A stretch of 30,156 nucleotides of DNA from Peptoniphilus_A harei_B. GTDB taxonomy: Bacteria; Bacillota; Clostridia; Tissierellales; Peptoniphilaceae. A program made the translations under genes and the position numbers. Location of the stretch: contig JAWGHR010000015.1 in NCBI GenBank assembly GCA_032560695.1, positions 1 through 30,156 on the forward strand. The letters run 5' to 3'. Position 1 is the first letter of the stretch. The number at the start of each line of letters is the position of its first letter. Of the stretch, positions 15,462 through 24,457 are shown piece by piece. The notes under the pieces were generated by a model, which was not told where the DNA came from, made no database searches, and worked only from the letters and a program-made list of their open reading frames with translations.

Positions 15462-15470
15462 TGATATAAT
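15462..15470 (+). promoter_or_regulatory. extended -10 promoter for hpt
   Basis: TGATATAAT is a perfect extended -10 element (TGN-TATAAT) 15 bases before the hpt start; no good -35 is present, which an extended -10 can tolerate. GGAGG follows at the ribosome site. It is divergent from the DUF4364 promoter. Confidence 0.55.
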
Positions 15471-15485
15471 GTAAATGGAGGAATT

Positions 15486-16013
15486 ATGGAAAAAGAAATT
15501 TTATTTTCTCGTGAAGAGATACATGAAAAAGTTGTAAGCCTGGGCAAGATGATAGAAAAAGACTTCGAAGATGATTTCGTAGTTATTTCTCTTTTAAGGG
15601 GAAGTTTTATCTTTGCAGCAGACTTAGTTAGAGAGATAGATAAATTAGTTGAAATAGATTTTTTAACAACGTCAAGTTATGGGCACAGTGAAAGCTCCAG
15701 TGGAGATGTTAGGTTCTTGACAGACCTTCGCACCAACATAGAAGGCAGGAACGTCTTAATAGTTGATGACATATTAGACACAGGTAACACCCTCTATGCT
15801 GTAAAGAAAAAGTTAATGACTTATAAACCTAAGTCCTTAAAGACTTGCGTCTTGTTAGATAAACCTTCAAGGAGAGAGGCAGATGTAAGTGCCGACTATG
15901 TTGGCTTTGAAATTGAGGACCTCTTTATAGTTGGTTACGGCCTAAACTATGGAGACCACTACAGAAACGTCCCTTACATCTACACTTATAAAGAAAAAAA
16001 TGAGAAACTTTAA
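15486..16013 (+). CDS. hpt: hypoxanthine phosphoribosyltransferase
   Basis: This enzyme salvages hypoxanthine (and usually guanine) with PRPP to IMP/GMP. The 175 residues contain VISLLRGSFIFAADLVREI, the flexible-loop region FLTTSSYGHSESSSGDVRF, the PRPP motif VLIVDDILDTGNTL, and the C-terminal base-binding part VGFEIEDLFIVGYGLNYGDHYRN (given in pieces). Length and order are standard. GGAGG lies six bases before the ATG. First gene of a five-gene run; its 3' end overlaps the CPBP gene. Confidence 0.95.
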   Translation: MEKEILFSREEIHEKVVSLGKMIEKDFEDDFVVISLLRGSFIFAADLVREIDKLVEIDFLTTSSYGHSESSSGDVRFLTDLRTNIEGRNVLIVDDILDTGNTLYAVKKKLMTYKPKSLKTCVLLDKPSRREADVSADYVGFEIEDLFIVGYGLNYGDHYRNVPYIYTYKEKNEKL

Positions 16014-16914
16014 GAAGAAAAATTTAAATGTAATGAGTGTCAACTCCTTGACTCTCGTTCTTGCAATTATATTTTTGACAATTGGATTTAACATTCAGGA
16101 ACGCTACGGCTTTTGGGGGACTCTAATAACAGAAGTGGTAATTGTTTTGATCCCAGCCCTACTTATTTCTTCAACAGGAAGAATTAAAGAGGTCTTGAAG
16201 ATCAAAAAGGTACCAATGAAGAGCTTGGGACTCACAATAATACTGGTGGTATTAATTTATCCTGTGATTTTACTTTTTAACGGAGTATTTTTGTCCCTGC
16301 TTTCAAACTTTTTTGAATACAAAAACTTCCCAATGGAGCTAATGTTACAAAATGTTCCAATTTTAAATTATTTAATCTTCATGTGCCTTGTGCCGGCAAT
16401 TTGTGAAGAAGTTTTCTTCAGGGGAACTCTTACCAATGCCTACAACGTTTATGGAGAGAGGTTTGCCATAGTGGTGTCGGCCCTTGTCTTTGCACTCTTC
16501 CACTTTGACATCCAAAATTTTATAGCTCCTTTCTTGTTGGGACTTTTATTTGCAAGTTTAATTGAAGTCACTGGTTCAATTCTGCCTGCAATTTTGGGGC
16601 ACTTTGTCAATAACGTCATTGCAGTTTTATCTGCCAGGTATGTAAATGAAAGAGTCTTTAACTTTTTGAGGCAGACAAAATTTTCACGTGAGATTGGATC
16701 TCTTGAGCTTTCAATTATTATAATTTTAGTTGTCCTTTCTATTTTCTCAATAATCCTTAGCAGGTTTATTTTGAAAAATCTAAAGAAAGAAAGGCAAGCT
16801 GAAGGTCAAGTTAAGATAAGATACAGGGACGTAGAGGCCATCGACTTGTTCAACTTCGTGCCCCTTATTGCCCTTGTGATTTTGTATTTCATCTATCACT
16901 ATATTGTTTTTTAA
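16000..16914 (+). CDS. CPBP family intramembrane glutamic endopeptidase
   Basis: This multi-pass membrane protein of about 304 residues has the three motifs of the CPBP/Abi (Rce1-like) protease family: EEVFFRG (the EExxxR motif), ALFHFDIQNF (FxxxH) and GHFVNNVIA (HxxxN). About eight hydrophobic helices surround them. Known relatives cleave prenylated proteins or peptides or serve bacteriocin immunity; the substrate here is unknown. Start choice is uncertain: ATG 16000 overlaps hpt by 14 bases and ATG 16033 is an alternative, neither with a strong ribosome site. A longer in-frame extension inside hpt is not credible. Confidence 0.88.
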   Translation: MRNFKKKNLNVMSVNSLTLVLAIIFLTIGFNIQERYGFWGTLITEVVIVLIPALLISSTGRIKEVLKIKKVPMKSLGLTIILVVLIYPVILLFNGVFLSLLSNFFEYKNFPMELMLQNVPILNYLIFMCLVPAICEEVFFRGTLTNAYNVYGERFAIVVSALVFALFHFDIQNFIAPFLLGLLFASLIEVTGSILPAILGHFVNNVIAVLSARYVNERVFNFLRQTKFSREIGSLELSIIIILVVLSIFSIILSRFILKNLKKERQAEGQVKIRYRDVEAIDLFNFVPLIALVILYFIYHYIVF

Positions 16915-16925
16915 GGAGATAGGAT

Positions 16926-17663
16926 ATGGATAAGATTAGAGAAGCAGCAGATTTAATTTTAAAATCAAAGAAAGTTTTTGCCCTAACTGGCGCAGGTATT
17001 TCTACAGATTCAGGCATTCCTGACTTTAGATCATCATCTGGCTACTATTCAAAGATGGACCCAGCCCTTGCCCTTTCCAAGGACAGACTACTAAACCATC
17101 CAGAAATTTTTTATAAGGAAGGCTATAAGATTTTAGAAGACCTAAATGACCAAGAACCCAACGGAGGTCACAAGGCCCTTGCTAAGATGGAAGAGGAAGG
17201 CTTTTTAGCTGGCATAATCACACAAAACATTGACAACCTTCATGCCAAGGCTGGTTCAAAAAATATTTATGAAGTTCATGGCGAAACTCGTGGAACTCAT
17301 TGCATGAAGTGTGGCAAGGAATATCCCTTTGCCCTAATGAGAGAAAAAGTTGAAGCTGGAGAAATCCCACCTAAGTGTGATGAATGTGGTGGAGTGATTA
17401 GACCTAATGTTGTAATGTTTGGCGACATGATGCCAGACGACTTTGAAAGAGGAGCAAGGGAACTTGACTCCACAGAAACCTTAATTGTCGTTGGATCATC
17501 CCTTACAGTTTCACCAGTAAACTTTTTGCCAAACTACGTGGACCACTTGATTATAATTAACAACGACCCAACACCAATGGACAAGCGTGCCGATGTTGTC
17601 ATCCACGAAAACTCCACTAGGGTCTTAGAAGAAATTTTAAAGGAGCTTGAAGCCAGATCATGA
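16926..17663 (+). CDS. cobB: NAD-dependent protein deacylase, sirtuin family
   Basis: This Sir2-type enzyme removes acyl groups from lysine using NAD. In 245 residues it has GAGISTDSGIPDFRS (NAD pocket, from 22), TQNIDNLH (99-106), catalytic H118 in EVHGETRG, a zinc ribbon with C126/C129 and C151/C154, PNVVMFGDMMP and GSSLTVSPV. Length matches bacterial CobB. TAAGGAGATAGG provides the ribosome site. The stop overlaps the methyltransferase start as ATGA. The NAD operon is in the same window, but there is no sign of shared control. Confidence 0.95.
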   Translation: MDKIREAADLILKSKKVFALTGAGISTDSGIPDFRSSSGYYSKMDPALALSKDRLLNHPEIFYKEGYKILEDLNDQEPNGGHKALAKMEEEGFLAGIITQNIDNLHAKAGSKNIYEVHGETRGTHCMKCGKEYPFALMREKVEAGEIPPKCDECGGVIRPNVVMFGDMMPDDFERGARELDSTETLIVVGSSLTVSPVNFLPNYVDHLIIINNDPTPMDKRADVVIHENSTRVLEEILKELEARS

Positions 17664-18385
17664 TGTACGGAGATTTTGCTTATTTTTACGACAAGCTCAT
17701 GTACGACCTTGACTACGAAAAAATTTATAAATTTATAGGAGAGCTTCTAGGGAAAAAATCTCTAGAAGCTGACTTAATTTTAGAAATGGCTTGTGGGACA
17801 GGAGGTCTCACAGAAAAGTTAGTCAAGGGCTATAAGGTTCACGCCTTTGATTTGTCAGAGGACATGTTGGCAGTCTGTGAAAATAAGATTAGGAGTAGAA
17901 ATTTAAGACTTTTTAAACAAAACATGGCAGGTTTTTCTGCCCCAGGGACTTATGACGCCATAGTCTCAGTTGGTGACAGCTTAAATTATTTAATAGAGAG
18001 GGAAGACTTTGAGGCAGCCTTGAGGTCAGCCTATGACCACCTAAGATATGGCGGGATTTTTATCTTTGACCTCAACACAGAGTACAAGTTCAAGAACATT
18101 GACCCAGTAACTGTTGATGAAGTTGAGGATGTCTTTTACATCTGGGAAAATATTTTTGATGAGGAGTCAAAGCTTAACACCTATGGAGTTAATTTTTTCA
18201 GAAACACTGAAGACAACAATTATAAAAGATTTTACGAAGAACACTTAGAGAGGGCCTACGACCTTTCTTATGTGACAAATATTTTAGAAGAAATTGGATT
18301 TTGTGATCTAGAAGTTTATGATGATTACGAGTTTAAAGAAGCAAGTGATAAAACTTCGAGATACACAATAATCGCAAGGAGGTAA
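17660..18385 (+). CDS. class I SAM-dependent methyltransferase
   Basis: The 241-residue protein has a Rossmann-type SAM site: LILEMACGTGGLTEKL (motif I), VHAFDLSEDML (motif II), YDAIVSVGDSLNYL (motif IV) and LRYGGIFIFDLNTEY. The start MYGDFAYFYDKLMYD is characteristic of a clostridial group of small methyltransferases whose substrates are not established. It overlaps the sirtuin gene by four bases and is two bases from hslO, so it belongs to that operon. ATG 17660 and 17663 are adjacent alternatives. Confidence 0.88.
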   Translation: MMYGDFAYFYDKLMYDLDYEKIYKFIGELLGKKSLEADLILEMACGTGGLTEKLVKGYKVHAFDLSEDMLAVCENKIRSRNLRLFKQNMAGFSAPGTYDAIVSVGDSLNYLIEREDFEAALRSAYDHLRYGGIFIFDLNTEYKFKNIDPVTVDEVEDVFYIWENIFDEESKLNTYGVNFFRNTEDNNYKRFYEEHLERAYDLSYVTNILEEIGFCDLEVYDDYEFKEASDKTSRYTIIARR

Positions 18386-18387
18386 AT

Positions 18388-19308
18388 TTGGGATATATTT
18401 TAAGAGCAATAGATGAGACGGAAACAATAAAAATTTCTGCGGCCATAACAACTGACGTGGTTGAAGAGGCAGCAAAGATTCACAAACTATCAAAGACAAC
18501 TGCAGCAGCCCTTGGCAGGGTCTTAACTGCAACAGCAATTATTGGATCATGGCAAAAAAATGAAAAGGACTCAGTAACTCTTTCCATTAATGGAAATGGA
18601 CCAGCAGGTCCCATTGTTGCAACTTGTAAAAACGACGGTTATGTAAAGGGCTACGTGGCAAGACCTGGGGCTGACCTTCCCATAAGAGAGTCTGACGGCA
18701 AGATTGATGTTGCAGGAGCAGTGGGACAAGGAACTCTTACTGTGACAATGGACGTTGGAATGAAGAAGCCTTATACAGGAACAGTTAACCTAACAAGTGG
18801 AGAAATTGCAGAAGACCTTGCAGTTTATTTCTTGCAATCAGATCAAGTTCCATCAGCAGTTGGCCTTGGAGTCTTAGTTGACGTTGATTATTCAATAAAG
18901 GCAGCAGGCGGTTTCATAGTTCAACTAATGCCAGACTGCAGGGAAGAAGAAATTGCTAAGCTTGAAGAAAACTTGAAGAAGTTAAAGAATGTAACTTCAG
19001 TGATTGATGAGTACCACGACGCAGAAAAGTTAATTGAAATTTTAATGGAGGGCATGAACTACAAGGTGCTTGAAAAAAGAGACATCGAGTACAAGTGCAA
19101 CTGCTCTCGTGAAAAAGTCGAAGATGCAATAGTCTCAGTTGGTCCAAAGGAAATTAGAGAAATTTTAGAAGAAGACAAGAAGGCAGAAGTAAATTGTTAT
19201 TTCTGCAACTCTGTATATAATTTTAATGAAGAAGACCTTGAGAGAATGTTAAAGAAGGCAGAAGATATAAATAAAAACAAGGAAATTATAATCCAAGATA
19301 ATTTTTAA
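18388..19308 (+). CDS. hslO: redox-regulated chaperone Hsp33
   Basis: Hsp33 is a holdase chaperone switched on by oxidation of a zinc-bound cysteine cluster. The 306 residues show GYILRAIDET at the start, AAALGRVLTATAIIGSW, GNGPAGPIVATC, the LTSGEIAEDLAVYFLQSDQVPS region and the four zinc cysteines as CNC (237, 239) and CYFC (270, 273). Here the last 30 residues are an extra charged tail. The start is a TTG; it is supported by the strong AGGAGG directly upstream and by family alignment at GYILRA. Last gene of the hpt run. Confidence 0.95.
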   Translation: MGYILRAIDETETIKISAAITTDVVEEAAKIHKLSKTTAAALGRVLTATAIIGSWQKNEKDSVTLSINGNGPAGPIVATCKNDGYVKGYVARPGADLPIRESDGKIDVAGAVGQGTLTVTMDVGMKKPYTGTVNLTSGEIAEDLAVYFLQSDQVPSAVGLGVLVDVDYSIKAAGGFIVQLMPDCREEEIAKLEENLKKLKNVTSVIDEYHDAEKLIEILMEGMNYKVLEKRDIEYKCNCSREKVEDAIVSVGPKEIREILEEDKKAEVNCYFCNSVYNFNEEDLERMLKKAEDINKNKEIIIQDNF

Positions 19309-19326
19309 AAATTTTATAAAAAAGAA

Positions 19327-19361
19327 AGATAGCTAGAAAAATTAATCTAGCTATCTTTTTT
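19327..19361 (+). terminator. intrinsic terminator after hslO
   Basis: A perfect 10-bp stem AGATAGCTAG (19327-19336) with CTAGCTATCT (19347-19356), 10-base loop, followed by TTTTT. It overlaps the end of the convergent ECF gene by two bases and probably also stops that transcript, because an A-run precedes it on the plus strand. Confidence 0.87.
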
Positions 19362-19866
19362 ATTTAATGCTATTAAAAACTTTTTCCATAGGTTTTAAAA
19401 TCACAAGGACTATGACAGATGAAACGCCAATTTGAATTAGGTTGCCTGGTATTGACGCAAGGGGTGCGACAAGTGAAGACAAGATAAAAATTTCTCCTAT
19501 GTAATAAACCACAACTTTTACAAGGGCAACAAGTACAAAAGATAAAATCAAACTTTTAAGAGTGTATTTCTTGTAGTTCATCTTGTTGAGTATGTAGCCC
19601 ATAATAAGTGCTGAAATCACAGTCATTGGGGACCAAAGTATCCATCCACTTGTGAGGTCGAAAAGTCCCATGCCCAGAGCTCCTGATGTCATGCCAACTC
19701 TCTTGTCAAAAAATATGGCTGCCAAGAAGAAGGGGACATTGCCCAAGTGGATCAAGCCACCGTTGGGAGAGAAGGGAAGCTGAATTTTTACGACCCAAGT
19801 GAATACATATACAAGTGCAATAAATAGTGAAGTGATGACAAGGTCTCTGACCTTAAAATTTTTCAT
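19360..19866 (-). CDS. ECF transporter S component (vitamin uptake), substrate unknown
   Basis: This small membrane protein of about 168 residues has five to six hydrophobic helices and the pattern GGLIHLGNVPFFLAAIFF, GMTSGALGMGLFDLTSGWIL and SPMTVISALIMGYI. It is typical of the substrate-binding component of energy-coupling factor transporters, closest in feel to the group named for riboflavin/HMP-type S components. The shared ATPases and EcfT are not in the window, as usual for group II systems. ATG 19866 is chosen because AAAGGAG sits six bases before it; an in-frame GTG at 19881 overlaps that ribosome site. No riboswitch that would reveal the vitamin is seen upstream. Confidence 0.82.
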   Translation of the reverse strand: MKNFKVRDLVITSLFIALVYVFTWVVKIQLPFSPNGGLIHLGNVPFFLAAIFFDKRVGMTSGALGMGLFDLTSGWILWSPMTVISALIMGYILNKMNYKKYTLKSLILSFVLVALVKVVVYYIGEIFILSSLVAPLASIPGNLIQIGVSSVIVLVILKPMEKVFNSIK

Positions 19867-19933
19867 GAGTGCTCCTTTCACATTTTTTAAAAATAATTTA
19901 GAATTATTTTACCAGAAATTGTCATATAAATAA

Positions 19934-19964
19934 AGAGCAAGGTCGACAATCCGACCTTGCTTTT
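19934..19964 (-). terminator. terminator of the lysC-thrCB operon
   Basis: GCAAGGTCG (19937-19945) pairs perfectly with CGACCTTGC (19952-19960) around a six-base loop. On the minus strand a TCTTTATTTAT tail follows. It lies about 45 bases after the thrCB stop and before the ECF gene. Confidence 0.75.
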
Positions 19965-20003
19965 AAAAAATTTTATTTCATAGGTTTTTGTAAAGTCAAA
20001 ATT

Positions 20004-22298
20004 TTAAATTATGAAGGCTCCCTTTTTATCAATATCAAGTGCCATGACTTCATAAGAATTTGAGAGTTTGTCTAATTTATTTTTGATTTCATCTTCTGAA
20101 GTCTTGTCACTAGCCTTTAAGACCACCATTATTGTTGAGCCAGCACCACTTAGGTAATGACCAAGGGCCTCGCTGTCGTCGATAATTTTTTCAATTTCAT
20201 GAACTTCTGGAATTAGTTCTAACCTGTAAGGCTCGTGAATCTTATCTTCAAGGGCAACCCTTAAGTTTTCTTCGTCTCCAGACATAAAGGACAAGATGAC
20301 CATGGAAAGCCTTGAAAGGTTAAAGACGGCATCTTCCTTTGAGTAAGTCTCTGGCAAGGCATCTCTTGCTTCCTTTGTAGGAAGTTTGAAGTCAGGTATG
20401 ATTGCCAAGAATTTAAAATTATTTGAAATTTCAAATTTTTCTACATAGACTTGGTCCTCTTTTAATATTGAAGCAACAGCGTTGCCAAAAATTGCTGGTG
20501 CAACATTGTCTGGATGGCCTTCCATCTTTGTTGCAATTTTTAAAATTTCCTTCTTGTCAAAGTCCCTCTTCATGACCTCGAAGGCAGCCATGATACCCAT
20601 GACAATGCAGGCAGCTGATGATCCAAGTCCACGAGAGAGTGGAATGTTTGCGTCCACGTCAAAGTCCACAGGAATGACTTCTTCTCCGTAGAAGTCAAAG
20701 GTATACTTGTAGGCCTTGTAGATTAAATTTGTTTTTAAATTATTTTCAAATTCATCTTTATTATCAGTGATTCTAAATTCGCAAGTGTTGGCAAGGTCAA
20801 GGGCAAGTCCAAGTACATCAAAGCCAGGTCCTAGGTTGGCAGAAGTTGCTGGGACAGAGATTCTCTTGCCACGTTTTGCAAATTTTAAGACCTCTTCTTC
20901 AATTTCATTTTTAAGAATTTTTGTCTTGTGAAGTATTTTTTTATCTTTTAATTTTTTAATTTCAGACGGAATCTTAACCCCAGTTTTTTCATGAAGGATA
21001 TTAATGTTTTCGAATTCGTCATCTGAAAGGTTTTCTCCTAAGGCTTCAAGGACAGTTGAAGAAAACTTGTAGGGACTTGCAGTTGATAAGATTACAGTCT
21101 TTTCAAGTCCAAGCTTGTCTACAATATTTTTTGCCACTCCTGTGTGAGGGTCAATCAAATACTTTTCTTCTTCAAAGACCTTCTTAATAGTTTCTCTTGT
21201 CTCATCTTCCTTGGCATAGCCACACAAGAATTCACTGAAGTCTCCATCAAAGTCAAAGACTCCCTTGTCTTTTAGGTCAGCCATTTTTTCTTTAACAATA
21301 TCATCTGATGACTTGTGGAAGATTAGTCTTTCAAGATTTGATGAAACTAAGATGTCCATGGAAGGAGAAATTGTCTTTACAAGGTCCCTGTTGGCATCGT
21401 AAGTCCCAGTAGTGAAAAAGTCTGTCAAAACATTGTTGTCATTTGATGCAATTACAAGTTTGTCAACTGGAAGACCCATTTCCTTGGCGTAATAACCTGC
21501 CAAGATGTCTCCAAAGTTACCAGTTGGGACGCAGAAGGAAATTTTTTCGTAAGCATCTATTTTTTTATTTTTAACAAGATCTGCGTAGGAATAAAAATAG
21601 TAAACAATTTGGGGAAGGAGCCTGCCAATGTTAATGGAGTTGGCAGAAGAAAGATAAATATTTTCTTTTTTAAGCTCTTCCCTAATTTCTCGATCATTAA
21701 ATATTTTTTTCACAGCAGATTGAGCATCGTCAAAGTTGCCGTCAATGGAAATAACCTTTGAATTCAAGGACTCTGTTGTATCCATTTGTGCCTTTTGGAT
21801 GGAGCTCACACCTTCTGTTGGGTATAATACCAAGATGTCAATGTCTTCTGTGTTGTAAAAACCTTCTAGGGCAGCCTTACCAGTGTCGCCAGATGTTGCA
21901 GTTAAGATTAACGTCTTGTCCTTGATGCCAAGAGATTTTTTGGCATAGGCCAAGAGGTTAGGAAGGAGGCAAAGGGCAAAGTCCTTAAAGGCTGAAGTCC
22001 TTCCATGATAAAGTTCTAGGTAAAAATCCTTTTGGTAGGACACTTTTGCAATTTCATCTTCAAAGGACCCGTAGGATTTTTCTATTATTTTTAACAAATC
22101 TTCCTTGTCAAAATCTGTCAAATATAACGAAAGAATTTTGTGGGCCAAGTCTGTGTAAGACAGGTCCAAGTTCTCCATTATGTCGAAGCTAGGGAAGAAT
22201 TCTGGTACAAAGAGACCTCCGTCTTCTGATATTCCCTTTACAATGGCTTCTCTGCCAGAAATTTTTAAATTTGAATTTCTTGTTGATAAAAATTTCAT
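20004..22298 (-). CDS. thrCB: fused threonine synthase - homoserine kinase
   Basis: One 764-residue reading frame joins the last two enzymes of threonine synthesis in reverse order. Residues 1 to about 465 are threonine synthase: STRNSNLKISGREAIVKGISEDGG, split as start and loop, PLP lysine K105 in GRTSAFKDFA, TSGDTGKAALEGF, SANSINIGRLLPQ and PTGNFGDILAGYYA. Residues about 478-764 are a GHMP homoserine kinase: SVPATSANLGPGFDVLGLAL, the ATP loop PLSRGLGSSAA (553-563), EGHPDNVAPA and SGAGSTIMVV. The joint (about 466-478, EEEVLKFAKRGKR) has no stop and no in-frame start codon, so a separate ThrB cannot easily be made. Homoserine phosphate made by the second half is the substrate of the first. 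The ATG overlaps the hom stop (ATGA). Confidence 0.95.
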   Translation of the reverse strand: MKFLSTRNSNLKISGREAIVKGISEDGGLFVPEFFPSFDIMENLDLSYTDLAHKILSLYLTDFDKEDLLKIIEKSYGSFEDEIAKVSYQKDFYLELYHGRTSAFKDFALCLLPNLLAYAKKSLGIKDKTLILTATSGDTGKAALEGFYNTEDIDILVLYPTEGVSSIQKAQMDTTESLNSKVISIDGNFDDAQSAVKKIFNDREIREELKKENIYLSSANSINIGRLLPQIVYYFYSYADLVKNKKIDAYEKISFCVPTGNFGDILAGYYAKEMGLPVDKLVIASNDNNVLTDFFTTGTYDANRDLVKTISPSMDILVSSNLERLIFHKSSDDIVKEKMADLKDKGVFDFDGDFSEFLCGYAKEDETRETIKKVFEEEKYLIDPHTGVAKNIVDKLGLEKTVILSTASPYKFSSTVLEALGENLSDDEFENINILHEKTGVKIPSEIKKLKDKKILHKTKILKNEIEEEVLKFAKRGKRISVPATSANLGPGFDVLGLALDLANTCEFRITDNKDEFENNLKTNLIYKAYKYTFDFYGEEVIPVDFDVDANIPLSRGLGSSAACIVMGIMAAFEVMKRDFDKKEILKIATKMEGHPDNVAPAIFGNAVASILKEDQVYVEKFEISNNFKFLAIIPDFKLPTKEARDALPETYSKEDAVFNLSRLSMVILSFMSGDEENLRVALEDKIHEPYRLELIPEVHEIEKIIDDSEALGHYLSGAGSTIMVVLKASDKTSEDEIKNKLDKLSNSYEVMALDIDKKGAFII

Positions 22299-23476
22299 AG
22301 ATCCTCCTCAATTTCTGCCAAGAAAACTTTTGAAAGGTCTCCAAGGGCATGTCTCAAGTCATCAAGGGAAACTTTTTTTGTTACTATTAAGTGTTCGTCA
22401 TTTATAATTTTTTCTTCTTCAATTAGGTCTTTGAACTCAGAAGAAACTTCAGAAGTCCTTACATAAAATATATTCTTCAGATTATTTTCGACTTCATAAG
22501 AATTTCCTGCGTCATAAAAAGTCTTGATTTCTCTTTTTGCAAGTATTCTCAAGAGGTCACGCATCACTGCATCAGCTGTTTCAAGCTTGCCTGCACCAGG
22601 TCCTTTTAGTTCGTAGGCAGTGAAATTTTCTCCCCAGACCTTAACTCCGTTAGTTCCACCAAAAGTTTTTGCAAAGAAATTATCCTTTACAAATGTAGGA
22701 ATTACAGAAATATTTATCTTATCATTTGCTAGTTCTGACTTGGCAAGAAGTCTAATGGAATAGTCCCTTTCTTTTGCAAAATCAAAATCTGCCTTTGTCA
22801 CATTTTCAATGCCAAAAGTAAAAATTTCATCTTCATTTATTTTTGCGTTGTAAATGAGAGAAGATAAAATTCTTATCTTTCTCATGGAATCAAAGCCACC
22901 AACATCAGCTGTAGGATCTGCCTCAGCGTAGCCAAGGTCTTGAGCTTCTTTTAGGACTTCGTCATAGGATGATCCTTCCACTTCCATTTTTGAAAGGATG
23001 TAGTTGGAAGTTCCATTTAAAATCCCTTGGACCTTATGCATGTCGCTGAAGAAGGTCTCTTCCATGATGGGGTGGATCACTGGAATTGCACCGGCAACTG
23101 CAGCTTCGTAGGAGAAGAAAATATTTTTTTCTCTTGCAAGTTCATTTAATTCTTCAAAGTATTTTGAAACCACAGCCTTGTTGGCAGTTACAATATTTTT
23201 GCCAGCCTTCATTAGTCTTACAATTCTCTCGTAAGTTTCTTCAAGACTTGAAGTCACATCAATAACTGTGTCCACATCAGAATTTAAAATTTCTTCAAAA
23301 TCATCTGTGAATGAAAGGCTCTCATCCAAGGGAGACCTTTTTTTATTTTTATTTCTAATTAAAACTTTTTCAATTTTTATATCAAAATTATTTTTTAAGA
23401 GGACATCCCTCTTCTTGTATAAAATTTCTTCGACACCTGTTCCCACAGTGCCAAAGCCCATTATTGCAATTTTCAA
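22295..23476 (-). CDS. hom: homoserine dehydrogenase
   Basis: The enzyme reduces aspartate semialdehyde to homoserine. The 393-residue protein has the NAD(P) start LKIAIMGFGTVGTGV, VTANKAVVSKY, the signature SYEAAVAGAIPVIHP, LNGTSNYIL and the catalytic region AQDLGYAEADPTADVGGFDS (split at the turn). The start is the TTG at 23476, with GGAGG six bases before it; an upstream frame of 24 residues is only the antisense-free tail of asd. The C-terminal part after about residue 330 looks like a shortened ACT-type regulatory segment, compared with about 430 residues in Bacillus, so feedback by threonine may be weaker or different. The gene starts one base after the asd stop. Confidence 0.95.
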   Translation of the reverse strand: MKIAIMGFGTVGTGVEEILYKKRDVLLKNNFDIKIEKVLIRNKNKKRSPLDESLSFTDDFEEILNSDVDTVIDVTSSLEETYERIVRLMKAGKNIVTANKAVVSKYFEELNELAREKNIFFSYEAAVAGAIPVIHPIMEETFFSDMHKVQGILNGTSNYILSKMEVEGSSYDEVLKEAQDLGYAEADPTADVGGFDSMRKIRILSSLIYNAKINEDEIFTFGIENVTKADFDFAKERDYSIRLLAKSELANDKINISVIPTFVKDNFFAKTFGGTNGVKVWGENFTAYELKGPGAGKLETADAVMRDLLRILAKREIKTFYDAGNSYEVENNLKNIFYVRTSEVSSEFKDLIEEEKIINDEHLIVTKKVSLDDLRHALGDLSKVFLAEIEEDL

Positions 23477-23477
23477 C

Positions 23478-24455
23478 TTAAACCTCCAAGACTTTTTCCG
23501 CAATTTGCACTGCGTTAGTTGCAGCTCCCTTCCTAATGTTGTCGGCACAAGACCATAGGTTCAGGCCGTTTTCCACAGTGAAGTCACGTCTAATTCTGCC
23601 AACAAAAACTTCGTTTTTGTCAGCTGACATTAAAGGCATTGGGTAAATTTCATTGGCAAGATCATCTTCAAGGACCATGCCAGGGTAGTCGCCAATGATT
23701 TTTTTCACATCTTCCACTTCGAAAGGATTTTCCACTTCAACATTAATAGAAATGGAGTGGGAGAACTTAACTGGAACACGAACTGTTGTGGCAGTAACAA
23801 GGATAGAGTCGTCGTGAAGAATTTTTTTAGTTTCGTTAATCATCTTCATTTCTTCCTTGGAGTAGCCATTGTCTAAGAAGACATCAATTTGTGGAATGCA
23901 ATTGTTCTTAATTGGATACTTGTAGGCAAGCTCAGTGCCTTCTTCCAAGTCAGAAATTCCCTTTATGCCAGATCCAGAAACAGATTGGTAGGTAGAATAA
24001 ATTACTCTCTTGATCTTGTACTTGTCGTGAATTGGTTTAAGTGGAAGTACAGATTGGATAGTTGAACAATTTGGATTTGCAATAATTCCCTTGTTCTTCT
24101 TAATATCTTCAGGATTGATTTCTGGAACAACTAGGGGAACTTCTGGGTCCATCCTAAAGGCAGAGGAGTTGTCAATAACTGTTACTCCAGCCTTGGCAGC
24201 TATAGGAGCAAATTTTTCACTAACAGATCCGCCAGCAGAGAAGAGGGCAATCTTAATGTCTCTTCCTTCAAAGGAATCTTCCTTTAATTCTTCAACAGTG
24301 TATTCCTTGCCACAATATTCAATTTTTTTGCCAGCCGACCTCTTGGAGCTAAACAAGTATAAATTGTCAATTGGGAAATTTTCTTCACTTAAAACCTTTA
24401 ACATCATGCTTCCAACAAGTCCAGTTGCACCAACAACTGCTACATTAACCTTCAT
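23478..24455 (-). CDS. asd: aspartate-semialdehyde dehydrogenase
   Basis: The 325-residue enzyme reduces aspartyl phosphate to aspartate semialdehyde, the branch point to lysine/cell wall and threonine. It shows VAVVGATGLVGSMML, SSKRSAGK, LFSAGGSVSEKFAP, IDNSSAFRMDPEVPLVVPE in pieces, catalytic C130 in NPNCSTIQ, QSVSGSG, and RVPVKFSHS near the active-site histidine. AAGGAGG lies before the ATG and includes the last codons of lysC; spacing between the two genes is two bases. Confidence 0.97.
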   Translation of the reverse strand: MKVNVAVVGATGLVGSMMLKVLSEENFPIDNLYLFSSKRSAGKKIEYCGKEYTVEELKEDSFEGRDIKIALFSAGGSVSEKFAPIAAKAGVTVIDNSSAFRMDPEVPLVVPEINPEDIKKNKGIIANPNCSTIQSVLPLKPIHDKYKIKRVIYSTYQSVSGSGIKGISDLEEGTELAYKYPIKNNCIPQIDVFLDNGYSKEEMKMINETKKILHDDSILVTATTVRVPVKFSHSISINVEVENPFEVEDVKKIIGDYPGMVLEDDLANEIYPMPLMSADKNEVFVGRIRRDFTVENGLNLWSCADNIRKGAATNAVQIAEKVLEV

Positions 24456-24457
24456 CC

